From Candidatus Microgenomates bacterium (GTDB lineage Bacteria > Patescibacteriota > Microgenomatia > Levybacterales > UBA12049): DNA of 56,283 nt. A program made the position numbers and the translations under genes. The notes below the pieces were generated by a model. That model made no database searches, had not been told where the DNA came from, and was given only the letters and a program-made list of their open reading frames with translations. The stretch covers positions 1-56,283 of the forward strand of contig JANWKV010000038.1 in the NCBI GenBank assembly GCA_025451195.1, written 5' to 3'. Below, in pieces: positions 32,768-40,439 of this stretch (the stretch's first letter is position 1; every line of letters starts with the position of its first letter).

Positions 32768-33505
32768 TTACTTATTGAACCTTTCAAATCCGCTTGTAAA
32801 AGTTGCGACTCCCTTACTGTTTATCATATATCCTTCCAGATTTTTTTGCTTTTCCAAAAACGTAATTCCTTTATTACCCATTACAAAAGCTGCTGTCGCA
32901 AACCTGTCCGCATTCAAAATATTTGAACTGACAACTGTAATGCTTACAATTTCCTTTTGTATGGTTTTTGAGTGAGGATTGTAAATATGTTCTCCCCTTT
33001 CGTATTCTCCCGAAGTCGCAACACCCCCGTCTGTAAGAAAAATCACTTTAATAACTTCTTTTTTATTAAAAGGATTCCGTATTCCTACTCTCCATTTTTC
33101 CCCTTTTTGATTTTTTCCAAAAACCTGAATATCTCCACCCGCTTCTATATAAAAATTTTTATACCCTTTTTCTTTTAATTTCTCTGAGGCATTTTTTATT
33201 GACCAACCCTTAACAATCCCCGACGGATCAAATTTACCATTATGATACGGGTCAAAATATCCTTGGGTTTCTTTCTTTGTTTTATCACACATATCAAGGA
33301 TTTGCCTCATCTCAGGACTAACCTCAGTAATAGAAACCATATGGTTATTTATTCTCGAGACCTCGCTGTTTTTTTTAAAAGGACTGAATTTTTTATCTAC
33401 CCTGAAAAAATAATCAAAGATTTCCGTTAGATCATCCGGGGTGGCATTCCGATCCACTATTTCAATTGTTATGGGCATTCCCATTATGATTTTTGTTTGC
33501 TTCAT
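32768..33505 (-). CDS. apbE: FAD:protein FMN transferase
   Basis: 245 residues with ApbE features: KIIMGMPITIEI at the start, FFRVDKKFSPFKKNSEVSRI, the central Gly-Gly-Asp region AGGDIQVFGKNQKGEKWRVG, SGEYERGEHIYNPHS, and the catalytic/metal block NADRFATAAFVMG. ApbE transfers FMN from FAD to a Thr or Ser in the target motif D-x-x-(S/T)-G-A-(S/T). The FMN-binding protein one gene upstream carries DIVSGAT, the expected target. Unlike many, it has no signal peptide, so it may modify its substrate before or during export, or the anchor may have been lost. Confidence 0.92.
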   Translation of the reverse strand: MKQTKIIMGMPITIEIVDRNATPDDLTEIFDYFFRVDKKFSPFKKNSEVSRINNHMVSITEVSPEMRQILDMCDKTKKETQGYFDPYHNGKFDPSGIVKGWSIKNASEKLKEKGYKNFYIEAGGDIQVFGKNQKGEKWRVGIRNPFNKKEVIKVIFLTDGGVATSGEYERGEHIYNPHSKTIQKEIVSITVVSSNILNADRFATAAFVMGNKGITFLEKQKNLEGYMINSKGVATFTSGFERFNK

Positions 33506-33518
33506 GGAGAAATATATA

Positions 33519-34031
33519 TTATGATTTTGCTTTATCTAAAGCCGATTGAAGAGACTGTCTAAATGCCAAACTTGATTGAGTTGCACCGCTTACAATATCT
33601 ACTTGTGCTTTTTGCGCCTGTATTGCTTCCTGCTTAAGATAAGGCATTGCCTGTGAATTAATTTCTACAGATGTCCCCCGATCGCTTGGGTATTGAAGGA
33701 ATTGAACCTCGGAGATTTTTCCGCCGCTGATTTGGATTTGGACTTGAATATTTCCGTAAAACGCGTCCGCAGCGCTACCTGTATATGTACCGTTTTTATA
33801 CATTCCGCTTTGAACAGGCGTAGCTGTTGGAATTTCTGTCGGAATATCTGTCGGCGGGACTCCTCCCGCGCTTTGTGCACTCTGTGCAGGCGTGTCTGTT
33901 GCAACAGGTGTCGGGCTGGATGACAAATTTTGAGAAGCAACAACTTTTACACTCGCCTCTTCATTTTTTTGATGAATAGCATAAACTACAAATGCGGCAA
34001 TTGTAAAAACCGAAAGTAAAATTTTCTTCAT
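33519..34031 (-). CDS. Secreted FMN-binding-domain protein (flavinylation target)
   Basis: 170 residues: signal anchor (about 1-18), a Thr/Pro/Ser linker, and a C-terminal FMN-binding domain (about 75-170). It carries NGTYTGSAADAFYGNIQVQI and the motif VDIVSGATQSS. Thr151 lies in DxxSGAT, the site where ApbE attaches FMN covalently. The domain faces outward, an electron carrier or terminal reductase. First gene of the operon with apbE (12 bases on) and the reductase fusion. The upstream gap is shared with the divergent NADH dehydrogenase. Confidence 0.9.
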   Translation of the reverse strand: MKKILLSVFTIAAFVVYAIHQKNEEASVKVVASQNLSSSPTPVATDTPAQSAQSAGGVPPTDIPTEIPTATPVQSGMYKNGTYTGSAADAFYGNIQVQIQISGGKISEVQFLQYPSDRGTSVEINSQAMPYLKQEAIQAQKAQVDIVSGATQSSLAFRQSLQSALDKAKS

Positions 34032-34113
34032 TGTTTAATTATCAATATTTATCTTAATATTTTCTGAGAGATTCTTGGTGTTTGCGTTATATACTATTAT
34101 AGCTTATACACTT

Positions 34114-34195
34114 CTAATTCAAACCTATATATAGTTTATAATACTCGATTACTTGATTCTATCTTTGCAAAATCAAGGATGAGTGGTATACAATA
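34114..34195 (+). promoter_or_regulatory. Conserved promoter/hairpin element before the type II NADH dehydrogenase
   Basis: CTAATT, 17 bases, TATAAT (34137-34142), then CTTGATT...AATCAAG inverted repeats and a GGTATAC tail. It matches the layout and much of the sequence of 11337-11422; the leader parts share CGATTACTTGATT and TTTGCAAAATCAAG. Immediately upstream (34080-34113) the DNA is AT-rich without features. The same gap also holds the start of the FMN protein operon on the other strand. Confidence 0.6.
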
Positions 34196-34200
34196 ATTTT

Positions 34201-35418
34201 ATGAAGCAAATTGTTGTCTTAGGTGGCGGCTTTGCAGGAGTTGCCGCAATACATAAGTTAGTAAACAAAAACCTATCTGATTTATCAATAACGCTTATAG
34301 ACAGAATGGATTTTCATTTATTTACCCCATCTCTTTATGAAGTCGCGACAAGTGAAGAACCGCAAAAAAATATTGCAATCCCTTTTAAAGAAATTTTTGC
34401 AGATAAGATTAATTTAGTAAAAGATACGGTTGTATCAATAGATACAAACTCTCAAAACATAAAATTAAAAGAAGCGAACGAATTAAAATACGACTATCTT
34501 ATTATTGCTCTTGGGAGTGAAGCAGCATATTTTCATATCCCGGGATTACAAGAAAATTCGGTTTCATTAAAAACTTTATCAGATGCTGTAATGATAAAAG
34601 ATAAAATTAAATCAATGTGTTGTAAAGACGGCGAAATTGACGAAAACGGCTCTTGTAAAAGAAAAGTCCAGGTTGTAATAGGAGGAGGCGGTTTTTCGGG
34701 CACAGAATTGGCAGCCGAAATGCTAACATACAAGGACCGTTTGGCCCGCCAACACAATCTTTCCAAACAATGCTTAGAAGTAACAATTATTCAAGGGTCT
34801 GATAGACTCTTAAACGAGTTGGACAAGCACGTTTCAGACATTGCAACCAAACGTATAACTAGCCCTCAGGTTAAATTTGCCTTTGGCGGACATATTTCCG
34901 AAGTTTTAAAAGACAAAGTAAAAACAGATAATAACATGGAATATCCATACGATATTCTTATCTGGACAGGAGGAGTTACACCAAACCATATCCCGGCAAA
35001 TTCAAAACTTCCTGTTGGAAAACATGGAGAATTAACTGTGAATGAATTTTTACAGGTGGAAGGTTTACAAAATGTTTTTGCAATAGGTGATGTGTCTGGA
35101 TTTATAGACCCGAAAACCCAAAAGCCAATTCCCACAGTTGCGGAAGTTGCGGAAGACCAAGGCGCGGTTGCCGGTGAAAATATTGCGAATCTTATTCAAC
35201 AAAAACCGCTTAAAAAATACAATTATGTTCATTTAGGATATGTTGTACCGATAAAAGGCAGATTTGCGGTTGCGGAATTAACGTTTGGCATACATTTTGA
35301 CGGATTTTTGGGTTTTCTTTTACAACAGCTTGTTTTCTTCCGCTATCTTTGGGGTATCCTCCCACCTTGGAAGGCAATGTCAAAATGGAATAAATTTGAG
35401 CTGGAAATGGAAAAATAA
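34201..35418 (+). CDS. Type II NADH dehydrogenase (NDH-2-like FAD oxidoreductase)
   Basis: 405 residues from ATG 34201 (an ATG-like start six codons upstream adds no family sequence). Two dinucleotide folds: VVLGGGFAGVAAIHKLV for FAD and VVIGGGGFSGTELAAEML for NADH, plus VFAIGDVSGF. The last 50 residues (FGIHFDGFLGFLLQQLVFFR, then YLWGILPPWKAM) form the amphipathic/membrane tail typical of NDH-2. It oxidises NADH and reduces a membrane quinone or other carrier. CPR cells mostly lack full respiratory chains, so the acceptor is open. Preceded by the shared promoter/hairpin element. Confidence 0.9.
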   Translation: MKQIVVLGGGFAGVAAIHKLVNKNLSDLSITLIDRMDFHLFTPSLYEVATSEEPQKNIAIPFKEIFADKINLVKDTVVSIDTNSQNIKLKEANELKYDYLIIALGSEAAYFHIPGLQENSVSLKTLSDAVMIKDKIKSMCCKDGEIDENGSCKRKVQVVIGGGGFSGTELAAEMLTYKDRLARQHNLSKQCLEVTIIQGSDRLLNELDKHVSDIATKRITSPQVKFAFGGHISEVLKDKVKTDNNMEYPYDILIWTGGVTPNHIPANSKLPVGKHGELTVNEFLQVEGLQNVFAIGDVSGFIDPKTQKPIPTVAEVAEDQGAVAGENIANLIQQKPLKKYNYVHLGYVVPIKGRFAVAELTFGIHFDGFLGFLLQQLVFFRYLWGILPPWKAMSKWNKFELEMEK

Positions 35419-37074
35419 CTACCAATTTTCCCTGAGGTGATCCATGGCGTAGTCAATTGTCCCCCCTACTTTTTTACGCGGATTAAAAATATCATCCGGG
35501 TCAAAAATATTTTTTACTTCTTTAAATAAATCCGTAATTTTTTTACCGTACATTTGCTCCAAATATGGTGTGCGAATAAGCCCGTCATTGTGTTCCCCTG
35601 TGTTTGATCCGTGATATTTATGGATAATCGCGTAAACTTGCTTTGAAATTTCCGGAATTGCTTTCCTGACAGATGGCAGCCTAATGTCCACCAAAGGAAT
35701 AATATGAAAATTTCCATTTCCTACGTGCCCGGCAACAGTAAACGTAAATTCCGGGTGTTTTTTTAGAATATCTGTTACCTGCGTGATTACTTCTACCATA
35801 TCATGAGGATTTATCACAAAGTCATCAATAAAAGCTGCTGTATGTTTGTCTCTGATTTTTTTTCTTAGCAAATTAAAACTTTCACGTCTTACAAGCCAAT
35901 ATTTTTGTTCTTGATCCTCTTCTGCTACTTGTGTTTCCGGGTGAAGCGGCTTTAATTTTTCCTTAAGTGTTGCAACTTTTTCTTCAACTTCCTTCAAATC
36001 ATCACTTGTGAAATCAACTTGCAAGACAAGTTTAGGAAGTTTTCTTCCGGTAAACAAATCAAAAAATGCTCTAAAGAATGCAAACCCTGCCTCTACCATT
36101 CCTTTGAAACCTAATTGCTGTGCAAATTCCGGGAAATATTTGAGCGCCAGCTTTAACGTATTGTCATCATAGCTTTCAAAACTTTCCGGCTTTAGTGGCA
36201 AAACTATGTCTATAATTTGACCCAAATGCGACAAATCATGAAGATAAATAATAAGCATATCGCGGTGTTTATGCACTGGCACTAATTCTATTTCTGCTTC
36301 AAGCATAAACCCAAGGGTACCTTGTGCACCAACCCAAAGTTTTGTCAGGTCAAAAATCTTTTTTTCTTTATCGTAAACATTCCATAAAAAGTACCCCGCA
36401 GAATTTTTTGTTACTTGCGGTTTTGCTTTCATAATTTCTTCATAATTTCCTGTAATAAGCTTATACATTTTTTTATAAACTTCCCCTTCAAAATCTTTTT
36501 GTTCCATTTTTTCTTTCAATTCTTTTTCATTTAATGGCTTCAATGTATAAGTATTACCGTCTTTCAGAACAACTTTTATTTTTTTTACAAAATTTTCTGT
36601 TTTTCCGTATTGCAAAGATTTCTCTCCACCGGAATCATTGTTAACAATCCCACCCATTGCGCAAAGTCCACGGGATGCAGGATACGATGCAAAAATTAAG
36701 TTTTTCTTAAGCGTTTCTACTTCAAAATCCCTGTAAAAAAGTCCTGGTTCTACAGTTCCAACGTTATCTGTAATTTTTGGAGCATGGTTAAAATATTTTC
36801 CAAAGGCAACAATAATTGAATCATTGATTGCCCCCCCACTCATGTCTGTACCTGCTGAGCGCCCGGTGAGTGATAAATTAGGATATTCTTTTTTGTTTTT
36901 TTCTACAAACTTTATAAGATTTTCTACATCTTTCTGATTTTTTGGAAATACAACAACTTGAGGTTTTACCTCAAAAAGGGATGTATCGTGGCTGTATAAC
37001 ATGAGGGTATCATTATCGGTCGAAATGTCGCCCTCTATATTTTTTTTAAGTTCTTCTATAAGTTTTGGATCCAT
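35419..37074 (-). CDS. FAD-linked oxidase (GlcD/D-lactate dehydrogenase-like)
   Basis: 551 residues. The FAD-binding PCMH domain (about 35-215) has LTGRSAGTDMSGGAINDS, TVEPGLFYRDF and GLCAMGGIVNNDSGGEKS. The cap and C-terminal domain hold GHVGNGNFHIIP and the His-rich GEHNDGLIRTPYLEQMYG, then FDPDDIFNPRKK. Such enzymes oxidise D-lactate, glycolate or similar 2-hydroxy acids. No Fe-S domain is fused. It overlaps the transketolase gene: the TAA of the transketolase and this ATG share one A (TAATGG at 37072-37076), so they are translationally coupled. Confidence 0.9.
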   Translation of the reverse strand: MDPKLIEELKKNIEGDISTDNDTLMLYSHDTSLFEVKPQVVVFPKNQKDVENLIKFVEKNKKEYPNLSLTGRSAGTDMSGGAINDSIIVAFGKYFNHAPKITDNVGTVEPGLFYRDFEVETLKKNLIFASYPASRGLCAMGGIVNNDSGGEKSLQYGKTENFVKKIKVVLKDGNTYTLKPLNEKELKEKMEQKDFEGEVYKKMYKLITGNYEEIMKAKPQVTKNSAGYFLWNVYDKEKKIFDLTKLWVGAQGTLGFMLEAEIELVPVHKHRDMLIIYLHDLSHLGQIIDIVLPLKPESFESYDDNTLKLALKYFPEFAQQLGFKGMVEAGFAFFRAFFDLFTGRKLPKLVLQVDFTSDDLKEVEEKVATLKEKLKPLHPETQVAEEDQEQKYWLVRRESFNLLRKKIRDKHTAAFIDDFVINPHDMVEVITQVTDILKKHPEFTFTVAGHVGNGNFHIIPLVDIRLPSVRKAIPEISKQVYAIIHKYHGSNTGEHNDGLIRTPYLEQMYGKKITDLFKEVKNIFDPDDIFNPRKKVGGTIDYAMDHLRENW

Positions 37075-38060
37075 TATTTTCTCCCCATCACTTTTCTAAC
37101 TGCTTTTTTTATTGCTCCACTTCCCATGTTATACTTTTCAATCAGTTCTGTCCATTTACCGGATTCTGCAAAAGTATTTTGAAGTCCGATAAATTCCATT
37201 GGCAGAGGATTGTTTTTTGCCAGAATTTCGGCAATTGTCCCGCCTAATCCTCCCATTACCTGATGATCCTCAACTGTTACTACTGCTTTTGTTTTTGAGG
37301 CTAAATCAACTGTAAGCTTTTCATCAAGAGGTTTAATTGTTGGAACATTTACTACCAAAGTTTGAATTTCTGACTCCAACTCTTTTGCCGCTAAAAGTGC
37401 ATAGTAAAGCATGTATCCTGTTGCAAAAATTGTAACCTCAGGATTTTCTGATGTCCAAAAAACTTGCGGGTAGCCTAAATCAAATGGAGTCTCTTCTGTT
37501 GTGATAATTGGAGTTTTATCGCGTGTGAACCTTAAATACATTGGCCCAATATTATTTCCCGCGTATACTGTTATTTTTTTGGCTTCAATTGAATCACAAG
37601 GCACAAATACCTGAATATTTGGCCAACAACGCGTAATTGCAATGTCTTCTGTTGCCTGATGCGTTGCGCCGTCCGGGCCGGTCATTATACCGGAATGGTG
37701 GCCGGCAACTTTTACATTTGCGTTATTGTAAACAATAGTTGTCCTAATTGTTTCCCAATTTTTTCCTGGGCTAAAGGTTGCGTACGACGAGATAAATGGA
37801 ATTTTTCCACTTACCGCCATTCCCGCCGCAATTGCCGACATGTTTTGCTCGGCAACTCCAACATCAAAAAATCTTTCAGGATATTTTTTTTCAAATCCAT
37901 CACACTTTGTTGATTCGGACAAATCTGCGGTAAATACAACAACATTTGGGTTTGTATCTCCAAGCTTAACCAATCCATCACCATACCCGCTTCTTGTTGG
38001 CTTTACCTCAACATCTTGGTCAAATAATTTTGGGTTAAGTTTTAAATTAGGATTAAGCAT
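37074..38060 (-). CDS. Transketolase, C-terminal (pyrimidine-binding plus transketolase_C) subunit
   Basis: 328 residues. Pyrimidine-binding domain with RYGDGLVKLGDTNPNVVV-like start region and FFDVGVAEQNMSAIAAGMAV (the Glu that activates thiamine diphosphate), then HHSGIMTGPDGATHQATEDI. The C-terminal domain holds VEDHQVMGGLGGTIAEILAK. It pairs with the N-terminal subunit encoded upstream (72 bases). Together they run the non-oxidative pentose phosphate exchange, the usual split form in CPR bacteria. Full length, in contrast to the short version at 17460. Confidence 0.93.
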   Translation of the reverse strand: MLNPNLKLNPKLFDQDVEVKPTRSGYGDGLVKLGDTNPNVVVFTADLSESTKCDGFEKKYPERFFDVGVAEQNMSAIAAGMAVSGKIPFISSYATFSPGKNWETIRTTIVYNNANVKVAGHHSGIMTGPDGATHQATEDIAITRCWPNIQVFVPCDSIEAKKITVYAGNNIGPMYLRFTRDKTPIITTEETPFDLGYPQVFWTSENPEVTIFATGYMLYYALLAAKELESEIQTLVVNVPTIKPLDEKLTVDLASKTKAVVTVEDHQVMGGLGGTIAEILAKNNPLPMEFIGLQNTFAESGKWTELIEKYNMGSGAIKKAVRKVMGRK

Positions 38061-38131
38061 AATTTATTTTTTTCTTCGAACGAAGTGAGAAGTTTTGATT
38101 TTGAATAGTTCTCACTCTGCTCAAACAATAT

Positions 38132-38998
38132 TTATAGTGAATTTAATCTATCTTCTATTTTCTTCAAATCTTCCAGTGCAACTTTACCCTGCTCCCCTTT
38201 TGGCGGAGCACCAGGAATATCTGCTACATCCGGCGGATTTCCATGCCAACGGTAATTATTCTCCATAAAGCTTACACCTTTCCCAGGAACTGTTTTTGCA
38301 ATAACTATCACAGGTTTATCCTGCACCTGTTTTGCAAGGTCAATTACTTCAAGAAATGCTTTGATGTCGTTTCCGTCAACTTCCAAAACATGCCAATTAA
38401 ACGATTCGTATTTTGCTTTAAACGGTTCAAGAGGCATAACATTTGAAACGTCTCCATCAATCTGGATATTGTTGTAATCAATAACTTGAATTAAGCGGTT
38501 TAATTTATACTTACCCGCTGCCATTGCGGCTTCCCACGTGTTCCCCTCCTGATGTTCTCCATCCGATGTTACACAATATATATAGTATTCTTTTTTATCC
38601 ATGCGGCAGGCAAGTGCCATTCCAATAGCTTGCGACAGTCCCTCACCAAGCGGCCCGGATGTATTCTCAATTCCGGGAAGAGCGCCACGATGAGGGTGTC
38701 CCTGAAGACGTGAATTAATTTTCCTGAGTGTCTTCAGCTCGTCAAGAGGAAAATAACCGTTTAAAGCCATTGTGCAATATTGCACAGGACAAATATGTCC
38801 ATTTGATAAAACCAAACGGTCTCTTTCTTCCATTGAGGGATTTTTTGGGTCATGGCGCAAAATTTTAAAATAAAAAGCAGTAAAAATATCCGCCATCCCC
38901 AATGGCCCGGCACTATGCCCGGACTTTGCCTCAACTAAGGTTTCTATAATCAATTGACGGACATGGTTTGCCTTTTTTTTTAAATCTAGAATTTCCAT
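38132..38998 (-). CDS. Transketolase, N-terminal subunit
   Basis: 288 residues with HVRQLIIETLVEAKSGHSAG, GPLGMADIFTAFYFKIL, the cofactor motif VTSDGEHQEGNTWEAAMAAG, NNIQIDGDVSNVMPLEPF and GVSFMENNYRWHGNPPD. It binds the thiamine diphosphate diphosphate through Mg2+ and pairs with the C-terminal subunit. First gene of a coupled run of transketolase subunits and FAD-linked oxidase. The 72-base gap to the next gene holds a palindromic repeat remnant (38073-38090 region). Confidence 0.93.
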   Translation of the reverse strand: MEILDLKKKANHVRQLIIETLVEAKSGHSAGPLGMADIFTAFYFKILRHDPKNPSMEERDRLVLSNGHICPVQYCTMALNGYFPLDELKTLRKINSRLQGHPHRGALPGIENTSGPLGEGLSQAIGMALACRMDKKEYYIYCVTSDGEHQEGNTWEAAMAAGKYKLNRLIQVIDYNNIQIDGDVSNVMPLEPFKAKYESFNWHVLEVDGNDIKAFLEVIDLAKQVQDKPVIVIAKTVPGKGVSFMENNYRWHGNPPDVADIPGAPPKGEQGKVALEDLKKIEDRLNSL

Positions 38999-39128
38999 AT
39001 TTTTATTATAAGCGAAAAGGAATAAATTTTTCGCATTGAGAGATAGCGCCTAAAAGTTTATTATTAACTTGCGTTATCCGCTCGAGCGAAAAAGAAAAAT
39101 TTGATTCCGACTTAAGCGTCACTTAATC

Positions 39129-40400
39129 TCATATCTTGGAAACTATCATTAAATCAGAAACATTTGATTCAAGCTTATCTGTAAAAATTCCATCTCCTGC
39201 TTCTTTCCAATATTCATAACTATTATCATCATCTAAGTATTTTTTTGCGTCAAGGCTTAACGCATGAGCTTTTACAATAGTTTGCATATCACCCAAAGCG
39301 CCTGTAAAATAGAAAAAATCCGTACCGTCGCTGTCAAAAGAAGCAAGAATTGTTTCGTCTCTTATATAATCCATTCCTGATAAAACCAGCGTTTGATTTC
39401 TCCCGCCTTTCCCCGTACCTACAACTTTTAATGTGGATTCTCCCCCCGCCAGTAAAATCTCACCCAGATTTGTTTTTTCAATTAGCATTTTGCCCAACGT
39501 ATGGGCATCGCCTTGCACTCTATCTGAAAAAATTACCGCTTTGTATCCTAACTCTTTTGCTTTATTTTGCATTGCGGCAAGAGCCGTTTGATTACTAAGC
39601 ATTATAATGTTTGTTACATTTGCAAAATATTTTTCGTCTGTTGGTGTTTGTTCAAAATCTTCAGGAGATAAATCTTTTTCAAGGTTGTATTTTTTCAGAA
39701 TTGCCTGGGTATCCTCCAGCGTATGCTTATCAGGTTCGGTCGGGCCCGATGCAATAACCGACAAATCATTTCCCGGAACATCTGAAAAAATTAAACTTGC
39801 GACTGTTGCGGGATATAAATGGTGCGCAAGCCCCCCGCCTTTTACTTTTGATAAGTGTTTACGGATAACGTTCATCTCAGAAATATCCGCGCCTGACTTA
39901 AGAAGGTCTTTAAAAACCTGAATTAACCTTTCTAAAGGCAGTCTTACCGGAAGCTCAAACATTGCCGATCCGCCTCCGCAAATAACAACCAAAACCAAAT
40001 CCGTTTCCGTTAGATTTTTAATTTTTTCCAAAACCTGTTTTGTATATGCTACATTTGTTTGAGAAGGCAAAGGATGCGTACCTTTTGTGTAATAAATTTG
40101 TTGGAAAGATTCATCAACCAAATCTATGTCAAAACCAACAGTCAAAAGATTACCTAATTTTTTTTCTACAATTTTACAGATTCCGGCGCTACCCTTTCCA
40201 AAACCGATTAAAAAAACCCTATTGAATTTTGAAAGGTCGTAAGTTTTATCTTCTATTTTAAGAGTTTTGTCATTAACGGAAAATTTTGATTCCATAACAT
40301 TTCTTGGCTCAATCGATTTAAAAGCCTCTTCTATAAGGGTGAGTACAACTTTTCGCTGTGGAGTACTCGCCATTTCCTTGAAATTTTTAATTACACCCAT
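39129..40400 (-). CDS. Glycerate 2-kinase (MOFRL family)
   Basis: 423 residues in two domains: an N-terminal DUF4147-type domain with VFLIGFGKGSAGICKIVE, GTHPLPSQTNVAYTKQVLEK, VICGGGSAMFELP and SDVPGNDLSVIASGPTEPD, and a C-terminal MOFRL domain with LLAGGESTLKVVGTGKGGRN. It phosphorylates D-glycerate, usually to 2-phosphoglycerate. It is followed on the same strand by the transketolase subunits and the FAD-linked oxidase, which suggests a locus for C2/C3 hydroxy-acid use; the exact route is inference. The 130-base gap to the transketolase shows no clear feature. Confidence 0.92.
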   Translation of the reverse strand: MGVIKNFKEMASTPQRKVVLTLIEEAFKSIEPRNVMESKFSVNDKTLKIEDKTYDLSKFNRVFLIGFGKGSAGICKIVEKKLGNLLTVGFDIDLVDESFQQIYYTKGTHPLPSQTNVAYTKQVLEKIKNLTETDLVLVVICGGGSAMFELPVRLPLERLIQVFKDLLKSGADISEMNVIRKHLSKVKGGGLAHHLYPATVASLIFSDVPGNDLSVIASGPTEPDKHTLEDTQAILKKYNLEKDLSPEDFEQTPTDEKYFANVTNIIMLSNQTALAAMQNKAKELGYKAVIFSDRVQGDAHTLGKMLIEKTNLGEILLAGGESTLKVVGTGKGGRNQTLVLSGMDYIRDETILASFDSDGTDFFYFTGALGDMQTIVKAHALSLDAKKYLDDDNSYEYWKEAGDGIFTDKLESNVSDLMIVSKI

Positions 40401-40439
40401 AATTCTAGTATAGGCTGTTTATAAAATTAGTCAACAAAA

